From: Lachnospiraceae bacterium
GTDB taxonomy: Bacteria > Bacillota > Clostridia > Lachnospirales > Lachnospiraceae
Direction of reading: 5' to 3'
NCBI GenBank assembly: GCA_021199235.1
Contig: JAJQIL010000071.1
Span: 1-38,519, forward strand
Length of the DNA stretch: 38,519 bases
Shown here: in pieces, positions 21,759 to 30,518 of the stretch
How the letters are laid out: each line of letters opens with the position of its first letter
Numbering within the stretch: position 1 is the first letter of the stretch
Translations under genes and position numbers: made by a program
The notes under the pieces: model-generated
Told to the model about the DNA's origin: nothing
Seen by the model: the letters and a program-made list of their open reading frames with translations, nothing else
Database searches by the model: none

Positions 21759-23540
21759 TTAATCTTTCCCCGACGGCAGAGAAATATGCAGCCCGGAGAG
21801 TCTCTCCTGACGCTTTCTGGCCTGAATCAGATCCTGCAGGCCATTTAAATCCGTCGGATCCAGTTTTGCACTCTGCTGCTCAACAGCATAGGTCATCACC
21901 TTGCGGATGGTATCTGCGATCGCCTTTTCCACTTCTTTTTTCGAAGTGACCGGCACTTCCGTGTTAAATATCTGTGCGACCGTCCTCTGCTGATCCGGCT
22001 CCGTAAAATGATTCACGATGCGAGCCGGATTCAGCTCATTTTTTGACAGCTGATCATAGAGCATCGAAGCCACTTCGCTGTACAGACCGTCCGTAAAATC
22101 CTCCGGGCGGATATACGCGGACACAGCAGAATAAAGCTCCGGATATTCGGTCAGCCATGTCAGGAGCAGCCTCTGAGAACGCAGGATACCGTCGTCCTTC
22201 TCCGCACGATTCTCGTTCTCAAGCCGGCGCGGAGCCGTACGCACGGGCGTGCCCTGCATCAGCACATTCAGCACCATTTTGCGCATACCTTCATACGAGG
22301 TCTGATAACGCGAAACGACTGCTTCAATATAATTCTCCCGTTCAATCTCCAGCTCCAGCCCGGCAATCTTTCCGGCCACCGCCTGAAAGAAGCGGGTCTT
22401 GCCGTCCGGATCCTTCATGTCGTATGACTTTTCCATCACGGAAAGTTCAAACAGGAAGCTGTTCTCCGCCTGCTCCATCCGTTCGCGGAACGCGTCCGTC
22501 CCCAGTGCTTTGATAAACTCATCCGGATCTTTGTAGGGCTCCATATGAAGCACCCGTGTGGACACGCCCGCTTCTTTTAAAAGCGGAATCGCCCGCAGCG
22601 CTGCCCGGATACCGGCCTCGTCGCTGTCGTAGGTCAGGATCACCTCATCCGTGTACCGTTTCAGAATCGTGGCATGACGGCTCGTCAGCGCCGTTCCGAG
22701 TGAGGCCACCGCGTTTGTAAAGCCGGCCTGATGCATGGAGATCACATCCATGTAGCCCTCGCAGACGAGCATTGCTTTTTCCTTTGAGGAACGCGCGAAA
22801 TTCAGCCCGTAAAGATTACGGCTTTTATCAAAGATCACCGTCTCCGGCGAATTCAGGTATTTCGGCTTGCCGTCCCCCATTACACGCCCGCCAAATCCGA
22901 TCACCCTGTGGTTCACATCCATGATGGGAAACATGACGCGGTTCCAGAATTTATCATACATGCCCTGCCGCTCGTTCACCTGCATCAGTCCGGAGTCCTT
23001 CAGCAGCTGATCGGAAACATTCTGCTTTTTCAGATAGCGGTACAGTGCCGTCCCGTCCTGCCCCGCATATCCAAGGCCAAAATGCTTCATCGTCTCATCC
23101 GATAACGCACGGTTCTTCAGGTATTCCATGCCGCGCTGTCCCTGTGCGCTCCGAAGCTGATAATAGTAAAACTTCGCGGCAATCTTATTGACTTCCAGCA
23201 CACTGCTTCTTAAATCCCGTGCTTTTCTGGCTTCTTCATTATATTCTTCCTCGGGCAGGGTCATCCCCACCCGTTCCGCCAGATACCGCACTGCTTCCGG
23301 AAAGGTATAATTCTCGTACTCCATGATAAAATTGAAAACGCCGCCGCCTGCTCCGCAGCCAAAGCAGTAATACATCTGCTTGGACGGACTGACGGAAAAA
23401 GACGGAGATTTTTCATTATGAAAAGGACAGAGCCCGAAATAATTGCTCCCTCTGCGCTGCAGCTTCACGTAGCCGGAAACTACGCTCACAATATCATTCC
23501 GCTGTCGGACTTCTTCAATCACATCATCCGAGTAGTACAT
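21759..23540 (-). CDS. dnaG: DNA primase DnaG
   Basis: Synthesises RNA primers for replication. The N-terminal CHC2 zinc domain shows [29 protein letters not shown] (ligands C-H-C-C), and the catalytic domain has the RNA-polymerase-basic motif near [19 protein letters not shown]. The Toprim domain has [16 protein letters not shown] (catalytic Glu) and TYDSDEAG (DxD-like metal site). The C-terminal helicase-interaction region ends at HISLPSGKD. 593 aa, normal. Start: AAGGAGA lies about 4-6 bases before the ATG at 23540; the frame is open to 23582, but that would overlap the dgt stop. Transcribed between dgt (16 bp upstream) and rpoD (52 bp downstream). Confidence 0.96.
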   Translation of the reverse strand: MYYSDDVIEEVRQRNDIVSVVSGYVKLQRRGSNYFGLCPFHNEKSPSFSVSPSKQMYYCFGCGAGGGVFNFIMEYENYTFPEAVRYLAERVGMTLPEEEYNEEARKARDLRSSVLEVNKIAAKFYYYQLRSAQGQRGMEYLKNRALSDETMKHFGLGYAGQDGTALYRYLKKQNVSDQLLKDSGLMQVNERQGMYDKFWNRVMFPIMDVNHRVIGFGGRVMGDGKPKYLNSPETVIFDKSRNLYGLNFARSSKEKAMLVCEGYMDVISMHQAGFTNAVASLGTALTSRHATILKRYTDEVILTYDSDEAGIRAALRAIPLLKEAGVSTRVLHMEPYKDPDEFIKALGTDAFRERMEQAENSFLFELSVMEKSYDMKDPDGKTRFFQAVAGKIAGLELEIERENYIEAVVSRYQTSYEGMRKMVLNVLMQGTPVRTAPRRLENENRAEKDDGILRSQRLLLTWLTEYPELYSAVSAYIRPEDFTDGLYSEVASMLYDQLSKNELNPARIVNHFTEPDQQRTVAQIFNTEVPVTSKKEVEKAIADTIRKVMTYAVEQQSAKLDPTDLNGLQDLIQARKRQERLSGLHISLPSGKD

Positions 23541-23556
23541 TTTGTTCTCCTTCTTC

Positions 23557-24564
23557 CTATACCTGCCAGGACTGCGGCACAAAAAGCTCCGTGTATTTCC
23601 GGATTGAGTACAGATCTGTCATTCCGGCAATATAATCGCAGACCACCTTTTCCTGCGGTTCGCCGCGCTTTGTCATCAGATTCTGATATTCCTCCGGCAT
23701 TTGCTCCGGAAATTCATTGTAATAACGATAAAGCTCCTGGATCATGCGGATCGCCTTGCCCTCTTCGCTTTTTGCCTCCGGATTCAGATAAACTCTTTGA
23801 AACATAAATGCGCGCAGATCATGCATGGCCGCCTCCATCGTCTCAGACATCGCGATGTGATCCTGCCCCTCACTGTTCTCCACTACATCGTGAATCAGCG
23901 CGTTCAGGCGCTTCCGCGTCGTGTCGCCGATGATCCTGCGGCTTTCCTCCGGAATATCCGTCTCTTTGAGGATGCCCGCCCGCTCCGCATCATCAATATC
24001 ATGATTTATGTACGCGATCTTATCACAATAGCGGACCACCTGCCCCTCCAGTGTGGAGGGATGTCCGGCCGTGCGGTGATTGCGAATGCCGTCCCTCACT
24101 TCCCAGGTCAGATTCAGCCCCTCCCCCGTCTTTTCCAGCAGCTCCACTACACGGACGCTCTGCTCATAGTGTGCAAAGCCATACGGACACACCTCGTTCA
24201 ATGCCCTCTCTCCGGAATGTCCGAACGGCGTATGACCCAGATCATGGCCAAGCGCGATCGCATCCACCAGATCCTCATTCAGCCGCAGCGCCTTCGCAAT
24301 CGTGCGCGACAGCTGCGAGACCTCCAGCGTATGCGTCATGCGCGTACGGTAATGATCGCCCTCCGGGATCAGGAACACCTGTGTCTTCTGTTTCAGCCGC
24401 CGGAAGGCCTTGCTGTGGATGATCCGGTCCCGATCCCTCTGGTAGACCGTGCGGATGTCGCACTGCGGCTCGTCCACGTCCCGCCCTCTGCTCTCCCGGC
24501 TGTAAGACGCATACGGACTGAATATCTGATATTCCAGCTCTTCTGTTTTTTCACGTATCGTCAT
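23557..24564 (-). CDS. dgt: dGTPase-like HD-domain triphosphohydrolase
   Basis: Predicted deoxynucleoside triphosphate triphosphohydrolase (dNTP to deoxynucleoside plus triphosphate), a possible control on dNTP pools. The HD motif set is visible: RTRMTHTLEVSQLSRTIAKAL (first His), ALGHDLGHTPFGHSGERAL (HD plus extra His), RNHRTAG and a later DIDDAERAG. About 335 aa, typical of the Gram-positive dGTPase-like group. Start: AGGAG is 8 bases before the ATG at 24564; the GTG at 24573 directly abuts the ribosome site. It heads the dgt-dnaG-rpoD cluster, as in many Clostridia, so regulation is probably shared with replication genes. Confidence 0.9.
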   Translation of the reverse strand: MTIREKTEELEYQIFSPYASYSRESRGRDVDEPQCDIRTVYQRDRDRIIHSKAFRRLKQKTQVFLIPEGDHYRTRMTHTLEVSQLSRTIAKALRLNEDLVDAIALGHDLGHTPFGHSGERALNEVCPYGFAHYEQSVRVVELLEKTGEGLNLTWEVRDGIRNHRTAGHPSTLEGQVVRYCDKIAYINHDIDDAERAGILKETDIPEESRRIIGDTTRKRLNALIHDVVENSEGQDHIAMSETMEAAMHDLRAFMFQRVYLNPEAKSEEGKAIRMIQELYRYYNEFPEQMPEEYQNLMTKRGEPQEKVVCDYIAGMTDLYSIRKYTELFVPQSWQV

Positions 24565-24584
24565 TTGTCTCACTCCTTTGTATC

Positions 24585-24614
24585 ATTATATGCCAAAGTA
24601 CGTGAATATTTCCA
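24585..24614 (-). promoter_or_regulatory. Probable promoter of the dgt-dnaG-rpoD cluster
   Basis: A perfect TATAAT on the minus strand (24585-24590) lies about 10-15 bp upstream of the ribosome site. The best -35 candidate is TGGAAA, 18 bp away, which is a weak match. The leader would be very short. Confidence 0.45.
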
Positions 24615-24660
24615 TATATTTTCACATTTTTTTCTAAAAGTTCAGAACAGCATCGAAACA

Positions 24661-27099
24661 TTAATATTCAACCGTCTTCCTGTATCCTGCAATCCGGTAC
24701 CCGCTGCCGTTGCTCCGCACGATCAGCGCTCCGCAGTCCATCGTCGTATAGAGTGTAATATTTGCCGCGCGCAGCCTCTCCACGGCAGCCGTCGCCGGGT
24801 GTCCGTAAGAATTGTCTTTCCCGCAGGAAATAATTCCAAAAGACGGGGCCGCGGCCGCGAGAAATTCTTCAGAGGACGCACCTTTGGAACCGTGATGGCC
24901 CACCTTCAGCACGTCGCAGCTAAGATTGGCTCTGGATGCCGCCAGCGCCGTTTCCGACTCTCCCTCAAGATCGCCGGTATAAAGCATACGAAAAGAGCCG
25001 TATTGAAGCAGAAGCACCATGGAATCCTCATTTTTATCCCCGGAAAGAGCGTCCGAAGAAGGTGCCAGACAGGTAAGCGACCACCCGATGCCTCGGGAAC
25101 TCATGGCAGCAGCCGTATCTGTTCCGACAGCCATCGTTCCGATCGAGCCTCCCGCCTCCATACGCAGCACCCTGATTCCGGCATCCGCGGTGGCCGTGAT
25201 CAGTTCCGCAAAATCCGTCTCATCGGCCGTCGGCGGCAGGACAAGGTTTCTGACGGTGATTCCATGCGCATTCGTGCCCGCAAACCCTGGCAGATAGTCT
25301 TCGAGATATTCCTGTATCCCGCTGATGTGGTCACTGTCCGCATGGGAAAGAAAAACATAGTCCAGTCTGCTGATTCCGTAATATTTGACGGTCTGGCTGA
25401 TGCGGTATTCCCAGAGTCCGCTCACCGAGCTGCTTCCGCCGTCAATCAGGCAGTTGATTCCATCCGGCAGCATGAGCAGCGCACCGTCCCCCTGTCCGAC
25501 ATCCATGCTGACCGCGGTGAGCCCGCCGCGCGGGTGAAAGGCCATAAGGCAAATGCCAAACGCGATTGCGGACAGCCAAATCCAGTGCGCATTTCTGCCC
25601 GACTTTCGGGGCACTTTTTCTACTGTTCTACTCTTTCCTGTCGTCACAGCAGCCAAAACAAGCAGCGCATAATACGCCGCGATCTTCCAGACGGCCGGGC
25701 AGCCCGCAATCCAGATGGCGCATGGCAGCTGTCTTTCAAACGTACACAGCCCTTCAAACAGTCCGAGAAGATAGTAAACCGGAGCGGCAAGAAACGTTCC
25801 GAGCGGCACGCTGACCAGACCGGCCAGACAGGATACCAGGCCGGACGCCATCAGTGCGGACATCAGCGGGATCACAGCAAGATTCACGAGAATGCTCCAC
25901 AGCGCAGTCTGATAAAAGAACCAGAGTGTGATCGGGAGTGTTCCGATCCAGACACCCGCACCGCTGCAAAGAGCGTCCCAGCCCCGCGCCGCAGCATCTG
26001 CCAAACGCGAAGCGTTTTTCAAATGGTGGCTGCGTTCTCCGCTCTGTTTTGCCCCTGTCCGGCAGGTCTCAGGGTGTGTCTCCTCCTGAATGCCCGGCTT
26101 CCTGGAAGCCATTTTCCCGCGGAACGGATTCGCTGCCGTCAGGCGAGGCACGAGCATGGCGATAGACAGAATCGCGCCGAACGAAAGTAAAAAAGAAGAC
26201 TGCGTCGCTGCCCGGCCGTTTCCGGCAAGGATCACAGCCGCTGCAACAGCCGCTGCCGTCAGCATATCGTATTTACGCCCCACGATCTGTGAACCAAGCC
26301 AGATCGCAAACATGAGACTGGCACGCATGGACGAAATCCCGAATCCGGACATCATGGCATACAGGACCACCACAGCGGCAGCCGGAGGCGCCGCGGCAAA
26401 AAAAGGCAGCCGCATACGGCGCAGCAGACTGTAAATACACATGCCGATCATGCTGATGTGCAGGCCGCTGATGGAGATGATATGCGCAATGCCGCCTTCC
26501 TGATACAGCTGCTTCCATTCCTGCTCCATGAAGCTTTTTTCTCCGAGGCTGATAGCGGACACCGTGCGCGCCGCCTTCTCCTCCAGGATCTGCAGGTAGG
26601 AATACCGCAGTGCGCGCCGGAAGCGGGCCAGCATCCTTGAGAGGCTGCGCGTCCCCTGTTGAATGCCTGTCACCTCGGGACCCGTGATCCGTCCCACCGT
26701 ATTTTGCGCAAAGTAATAGCCGGGAGAATCAAACTGCCCCGGGTTTCCCGCTTCTTCAAACGAACGGTATGTACCTGTCACCCGGATGCGGTCGCCGGGC
26801 AGATATTCTACTGTATCAATTGTCATAATAAGCTTTAAGTCGGATGATAATGAACCGAGTGGTTTCTCATTTGTATAAAGAATAATAGAGTTTACAGAAA
26901 GGCGTATGCCTTCAGATACTGCATTGATTTCCGTCACGGTACCCTCAAAGGTCAGCGTACCGTCTGTGCCGGCCGTCTCGGCCAGAATCTCCTGAACCTC
27001 TTCCAGTGCACGGTCCCGTTCCGCGCCGCGCGCATTTCCGATCAGGGACAGGAGCATGGCGGCCGCCAGGCACAAAAAAGCCAGCGGTCGTTTTTTCAT
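24661..27099 (-). CDS. comEC: ComEC/Rec2 DNA-uptake channel with C-terminal MBL-fold nuclease domain
   Basis: Membrane channel for uptake of single-stranded DNA during transformation. The N-terminal DUF4131-like/OB region (about 45-150) is followed by the competence domain, with GIAHIISISGLHISMIGMCIYSLLRR and many membrane helices. The metallo-beta-lactamase-like domain starts at VSMDVGQGDGALLML and contains the metal motif LSHADSDHISGI and LKVGHHGSKGASSEEF. 812 aa. A polar, hairpin-encoded stretch (HLKNASRLADAAARGWDAL, near residues 355-373) lies in a loop between membrane segments and matches the repeat family. Start: GAAGGTGG lies upstream of the ATG. It is the last gene of a five-gene minus-strand set beginning with a ComEA-like lipoprotein. 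Confidence 0.92.
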   Translation of the reverse strand: MKKRPLAFLCLAAAMLLSLIGNARGAERDRALEEVQEILAETAGTDGTLTFEGTVTEINAVSEGIRLSVNSIILYTNEKPLGSLSSDLKLIMTIDTVEYLPGDRIRVTGTYRSFEEAGNPGQFDSPGYYFAQNTVGRITGPEVTGIQQGTRSLSRMLARFRRALRYSYLQILEEKAARTVSAISLGEKSFMEQEWKQLYQEGGIAHIISISGLHISMIGMCIYSLLRRMRLPFFAAAPPAAAVVVLYAMMSGFGISSMRASLMFAIWLGSQIVGRKYDMLTAAAVAAAVILAGNGRAATQSSFLLSFGAILSIAMLVPRLTAANPFRGKMASRKPGIQEETHPETCRTGAKQSGERSHHLKNASRLADAAARGWDALCSGAGVWIGTLPITLWFFYQTALWSILVNLAVIPLMSALMASGLVSCLAGLVSVPLGTFLAAPVYYLLGLFEGLCTFERQLPCAIWIAGCPAVWKIAAYYALLVLAAVTTGKSRTVEKVPRKSGRNAHWIWLSAIAFGICLMAFHPRGGLTAVSMDVGQGDGALLMLPDGINCLIDGGSSSVSGLWEYRISQTVKYYGISRLDYVFLSHADSDHISGIQEYLEDYLPGFAGTNAHGITVRNLVLPPTADETDFAELITATADAGIRVLRMEAGGSIGTMAVGTDTAAAMSSRGIGWSLTCLAPSSDALSGDKNEDSMVLLLQYGSFRMLYTGDLEGESETALAASRANLSCDVLKVGHHGSKGASSEEFLAAAAPSFGIISCGKDNSYGHPATAAVERLRAANITLYTTMDCGALIVRSNGSGYRIAGYRKTVEY
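25994..26033 (-). repeat. Bulged hairpin (asymmetric-bulge family) inside comEC
   Basis: Plus-strand reading: outer GCATCTGCC/GGTGGCTGC (8 of 9 pairs, two of them G-T wobbles), inner AAACGC/GCGTTT (perfect), loop GAA, and 3' bulge TTCAAAT of 7 nt. It encodes KNASRLAD on the minus strand, similar to AENALRFA and VENAARLS of the other two coding copies. It lacks the conserved 27-nt tail. Confidence 0.55.
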
Positions 27100-27139
27100 C
27101 GCACCACCTTCTTTTATTTATGTCCTTGATTTTCTTTTT

Positions 27140-28351
27140 TCAGTTTGCTCCGGCAAGCACCTGATTGCCGGAGGAGTCCTCCGCCGCGCTCTCCCCGGAA
27201 TCGTCTGTTTCCACGGAAGCCGCATCATCATCGACTGTCTGATCCAGGCTGTCCACGCCTGCCAGATCCGAACTTACGGCATCCGCCGAAGCCCCGCTGT
27301 CCGAACCTGTGGTATCTGTGCCAGCGGTATCCGAGGCTGATGCCTCCGCGTCCCCCGTACTGTCAGATGCCTCCGCGGCTTCGCTGTCTTCCGTCTCTGT
27401 CTGCAGCGCCTCCGTCTCAATGAGGTTCTGATTCGTGATAAACACGCTGTTGAGGTCGATCTCATCCCAGAACAGAACATTGCCCGATCCCTCAACAGTG
27501 AACTTTACGCCGTTCACCTCATCCGCGGTCTCGCAGATGGAATTGATAATTGCGTACAGAGCGGCCTCCGCTGACGGTGCGTTTTCCGCAGGACGCGTAT
27601 TAAATTCCGAGCTGAAATTGAGCGTACAGATTCCGTTTTTCGTCGTAATGTCCAGAATCTCCGTGCCTGAACTGAACACGGTTTTCCGGTCGGAGTACTC
27701 CGATCCGGCCATCAGCTGCTCCACGATCACACGCTCCAGCACCATGTTGCTGGAATAATCCACGCTCCGGACTTCCTTTTGCAGCATGGTCCCGTCCTGA
27801 TTCGGGAAATACAGAACCAGAGATGCCGTCTGGTAGGAATTGATTCCCCCATCCTTAGTGTCAATGAAACTCTCCGCATCCATCGCCGCGATTGCTTCTC
27901 CATTTGCATCCGTCAGCTGTTCCGAGTCTACGGTGATCATGACTTTTGTCACGCCGGGAATCTGGATGATCGTCTTGACCACTGCGGCACGCAGCAGCAC
28001 CTCGGTCGTATTGTTCATGTCATAGTATTCGCCCGAAAAATCAATCCGAAGAGCGTCAATCCCCCGCTCATAGCCCTGATAAGTCACATCGGAAGGGAGC
28101 GCGCTGACATACGTGGCGTCCGTCGGAGGCGTCGCGAGCTGTTCCATCAGTTCCGTCACCATCTCGTCAAAGGTCTCCGCTGCCGGAATATAGGCCACTT
28201 CATACAGGCTTGTCCCCGTTGCATTTTTATAATAGATGATATAGCTGCTGCTCTGCTCCTTATCATTCCTGCCGCAGCCGCCTGTCAGCAGCACAGCCGC
28301 CAGCAAGGCCAACAACAGGGGCATCGCAAAAAAGTGTCTGTTTCTGCTCAC
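27140..28351 (-). CDS. GerMN-domain lipoprotein (sporulation/germination type)
   Basis: Exported lipoprotein: basic N-terminus, hydrophobic stretch and lipobox LTGGC. Two GerMN domains are recognisable. The first (about 50-160) has IPAAETFDEMVTELMEQLATPP and LRIDFSGEYYDM; the second (about 180-310) has VLERVIVEQLMAGSEYS and GICTLNFSSEFNT. In GerM of Bacillus this domain serves engulfment/germination. The last 85 residues are an acidic Ser/Ala/Asp-rich tail, probably disordered. Start: GTG at 28351 with GGAGG about 6 bases upstream; the open frame extends five codons further to a TTG. It lies between the histidine kinase (30 bp) and comEC (40 bp) on the same strand, so it may be a partner of the sensor in the envelope. 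Confidence 0.85.
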   Translation of the reverse strand: MSRNRHFFAMPLLLALLAAVLLTGGCGRNDKEQSSSYIIYYKNATGTSLYEVAYIPAAETFDEMVTELMEQLATPPTDATYVSALPSDVTYQGYERGIDALRIDFSGEYYDMNNTTEVLLRAAVVKTIIQIPGVTKVMITVDSEQLTDANGEAIAAMDAESFIDTKDGGINSYQTASLVLYFPNQDGTMLQKEVRSVDYSSNMVLERVIVEQLMAGSEYSDRKTVFSSGTEILDITTKNGICTLNFSSEFNTRPAENAPSAEAALYAIINSICETADEVNGVKFTVEGSGNVLFWDEIDLNSVFITNQNLIETEALQTETEDSEAAEASDSTGDAEASASDTAGTDTTGSDSGASADAVSSDLAGVDSLDQTVDDDAASVETDDSGESAAEDSSGNQVLAGAN

Positions 28352-28364
28352 CTGCAACCTCCAC

Positions 28365-28385
28365 AACTGTTCAGTGCCTTCTCAG
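28365..28385 (-). repeat. Partial GTAACTGTTCAG element overlapping the kinase stop codon
   Basis: These 21 bases are identical to 4851-4871. The segment begins 2 bases upstream of the gerMN ribosome-binding site and its far end supplies the stop codon of the histidine kinase (28382-28384). Confidence 0.6.
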
Positions 28386-29749
28386 GGCACAAACTTCAGC
28401 GGGATACGCACAGTAAAGGTCGTTCCCTCCCCTTCCTGGCTGTATACCTTGATTGCCCCGTGGTGCATCAGCACCGCACTCCGCGTGATCGCCAGTCCCA
28501 GACCGGTACCGCCAATCTCACGGGAATGTGATTTGTCCGCACGATAAAAGCGTTCAAAGATATGTTCCTGTGCTTCTTCCGGGATCCCGATCCCGGAATC
28601 CTCCACTTTAACATAAAAATACTTGTTGTCCACATTCAGAGAAATATGGACCCACCCGCCGTCTTTATTGTATTTGATGCCGTTCTCGATCAGATTCGAA
28701 ATGGCAAGCGTCATCCTCGTCTCATCCACCTCAGCCAGTATCGGCTTAAAGCTCTCCAGCACAAGGGTAATGTCCCGTGTATCTGCGATCGGGCGCAGTC
28801 TTTTCAGCACCAGCTCGATCAGCTGATTGATATTGACCTCTTCAATGTGAACATCTGAAGAGCGCTTGTCCATCTTTACCAGGGAAAGCAGATCAGAAAT
28901 GATCTTGTTCTCCCGGTCAACTTCCTCCGCGATATCGCCCATGAATTCCCTGTACAGCTCGACCGGCACGTCCTCCTGCGCCAGAAGCGAATCTGCCAGT
29001 ACTTTCATGGAGGTAATCGGTGTCTTCAGCTCATGTGAGACATTCGAGACAAACTCCTGCCGAGACTCCTCCTGCGCCTTCATACGATTGAGCATGCGGT
29101 TGTAGGCTTCCGCCAGAAGCTGCGTCTCGGTATAATCCGGTATGGATATCTCTTCGTCATTCACGCCCACAACGTCTTCCAGAGACTGTGTGATCTTCCC
29201 GAACGGTTTCGTCAGAATCCGGGAAACATAAAATGCCACGCCGAGGATCAGGATACAGAATACCGCCTGCATCTGAACAACAATCGTGCTCAGGCCGGAT
29301 TTGCCGTTCGCAATATCCAGCGTCGGAACACTGATGATCATGATGCCTTCCGTCTCCCCGGTCTCACCGCTTGTGATCGGAATCGTCATTTCCAGAAACT
29401 GATTGTCCTCGTCGTAGTTTGTAGAATTTGTTCCAAGAAAAGTAAGAAGCACCTCTTCCGAGATGATGACCTTGTCCACATCAATCTCGTAGGTGTCCTT
29501 GATAATACAGAAGCTGCTGTTCACCAGGATCACGCGTCCGGAATACAGTGAAGCCATCTGGTCGATCAGCTTATCCACCTGATCCGAAGTGCTCCCGTGC
29601 ATATAGCCGGATTCCTCAATCTGATCCAGGATCTGCTGGCACTGCCGCTCCAGAAGCTGTGCTTTCTGTTCCACAGTCTGAGAAACATAGCTGGTCACGA
29701 CCACATAGTGCACCAAAAGAACAGGCGTCACGCCAACCAGAATAAACAA
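28382..29749 (-). CDS. Membrane sensor histidine kinase (HAMP-HisKA-HATPase), uncertain start
   Basis: Sensor of a two-component pair with the adjacent response regulator. TM1 is IFLLFILVGVTPVLLVHYVVV, and an extracytoplasmic sensor of about 130 residues follows. TM2 is VFCILILGVAFYVSRIL, then HAMP, HisKA with the phospho-accepting His in VSNVSHELKTPITSMK, and an ATPase domain with NLIENGIKYN, DSGIGIPEEAQEHIFERFYR and GGTGLGLAI. The start is a problem. The first usable codon in frame is the TTG at 29749, inside TM1. The reading frame continues upstream (SSIKPIVKKYFKSLQARIF, a normal kinase N-terminus) with no ATG, GTG or TTG. An ATT at 29815, six bases after GGAG and overlapping the regulator gene, is a candidate non-canonical start. 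Confidence 0.9.
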   Translation of the reverse strand: MFILVGVTPVLLVHYVVVTSYVSQTVEQKAQLLERQCQQILDQIEESGYMHGSTSDQVDKLIDQMASLYSGRVILVNSSFCIIKDTYEIDVDKVIISEEVLLTFLGTNSTNYDEDNQFLEMTIPITSGETGETEGIMIISVPTLDIANGKSGLSTIVVQMQAVFCILILGVAFYVSRILTKPFGKITQSLEDVVGVNDEEISIPDYTETQLLAEAYNRMLNRMKAQEESRQEFVSNVSHELKTPITSMKVLADSLLAQEDVPVELYREFMGDIAEEVDRENKIISDLLSLVKMDKRSSDVHIEEVNINQLIELVLKRLRPIADTRDITLVLESFKPILAEVDETRMTLAISNLIENGIKYNKDGGWVHISLNVDNKYFYVKVEDSGIGIPEEAQEHIFERFYRADKSHSREIGGTGLGLAITRSAVLMHHGAIKVYSQEGEGTTFTVRIPLKFVP

Positions 29750-29798
29750 CAGGAAAATCCGCGCCTGCAGGCTTTTAAAATATTTTTTTACGATCGGC

Positions 29799-30488
29799 TT
29801 AATGCTGGAAATAATAACCCACTCCCCACTTCGTATGGACGTATTTCGGTTCGCTCGGGTTCACCTCGATCTTCTCGCGCAGACGGCGGATATGCACATC
29901 CACAGTCCTCACATCCCCCGGATACTCATAGCCCCACACCGTATTCAAAAGGCTCTCCCTGCTGTACACTTTATTCGGGTTGAACACCAGCAGTTCCAGA
30001 AGATCGAACTCTTTCGTCGTCAGATTCACTTCCTTGCCGGCAACGCTGACCCTTCTGCCGTCGCAGTCAAGCACCAGGTCGCCCACTTCCACGATCTTGC
30101 CTCTGGGCTCCGGCTGGTTCTTCTGCGAAGTACGGCGGATGATCGCTTTCAGTCTGGCCTTGACCTCCAGAATATTAAAAGGCTTCGTAATATAATCGTC
30201 CGCGCCGTATTCCAGCCCCATGATCTTATCCATGTCGTCGCCCTTGGCAGTCAGCATGACAATCGGCACATCCGAAAACTCCCGCACCTGCTGGCAGACT
30301 TCCAGGCCGTCCAGCTTCGGCAGCATCAGATCAAGCAGAATAATGTCATAATGATTCTCCTTCGCCAGCCGGACCGCTTCCTCTCCGTCATACGCGCAGT
30401 CCACTTCCATGTCGTCCTGCTCCAGGCTGAAACGGATGCCTTTTACAATCAGTTTCTCGTCATCTACTACCAGAACTCTCTTCGCCAT
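29799..30488 (-). CDS. OmpR/PhoP-family response regulator (WalR-like)
   Basis: DNA-binding response regulator of the adjacent histidine kinase. The receiver domain (1-120) has the acidic pair DD (9-10), phospho-acceptor Asp53 in IILLDLMLPKLDG, a conserved Thr in VMLTAKG and Lys in DYITKPFN. The C-terminal winged helix (about 130-229) has LTTKEFDLLELL and the recognition-helix region RTVDVHIRRLREKIE. 229 aa, normal length. Start: AAGGAGA about 6 bases before the ATG. It resembles WalR/PhoP-like regulators, but no WalH/I/J partner genes follow. Instead it lies between comEA-like and gerMN-comEC genes, so a role in envelope or competence control is possible. Confidence 0.93.
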   Translation of the reverse strand: MAKRVLVVDDEKLIVKGIRFSLEQDDMEVDCAYDGEEAVRLAKENHYDIILLDLMLPKLDGLEVCQQVREFSDVPIVMLTAKGDDMDKIMGLEYGADDYITKPFNILEVKARLKAIIRRTSQKNQPEPRGKIVEVGDLVLDCDGRRVSVAGKEVNLTTKEFDLLELLVFNPNKVYSRESLLNTVWGYEYPGDVRTVDVHIRRLREKIEVNPSEPKYVHTKWGVGYYFQH

Positions 30489-30518
30489 GCTATTCTCCTT
30501 ACCATTAAAAACCAGCGA

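Noticed and set aside
23701-26190. Long plus-strand open frame of 829 codons
   Set aside because: It lies opposite dgt and comEC, has no ribosome site or recognisable domain, and is explained by the codon bias of the real minus-strand genes.
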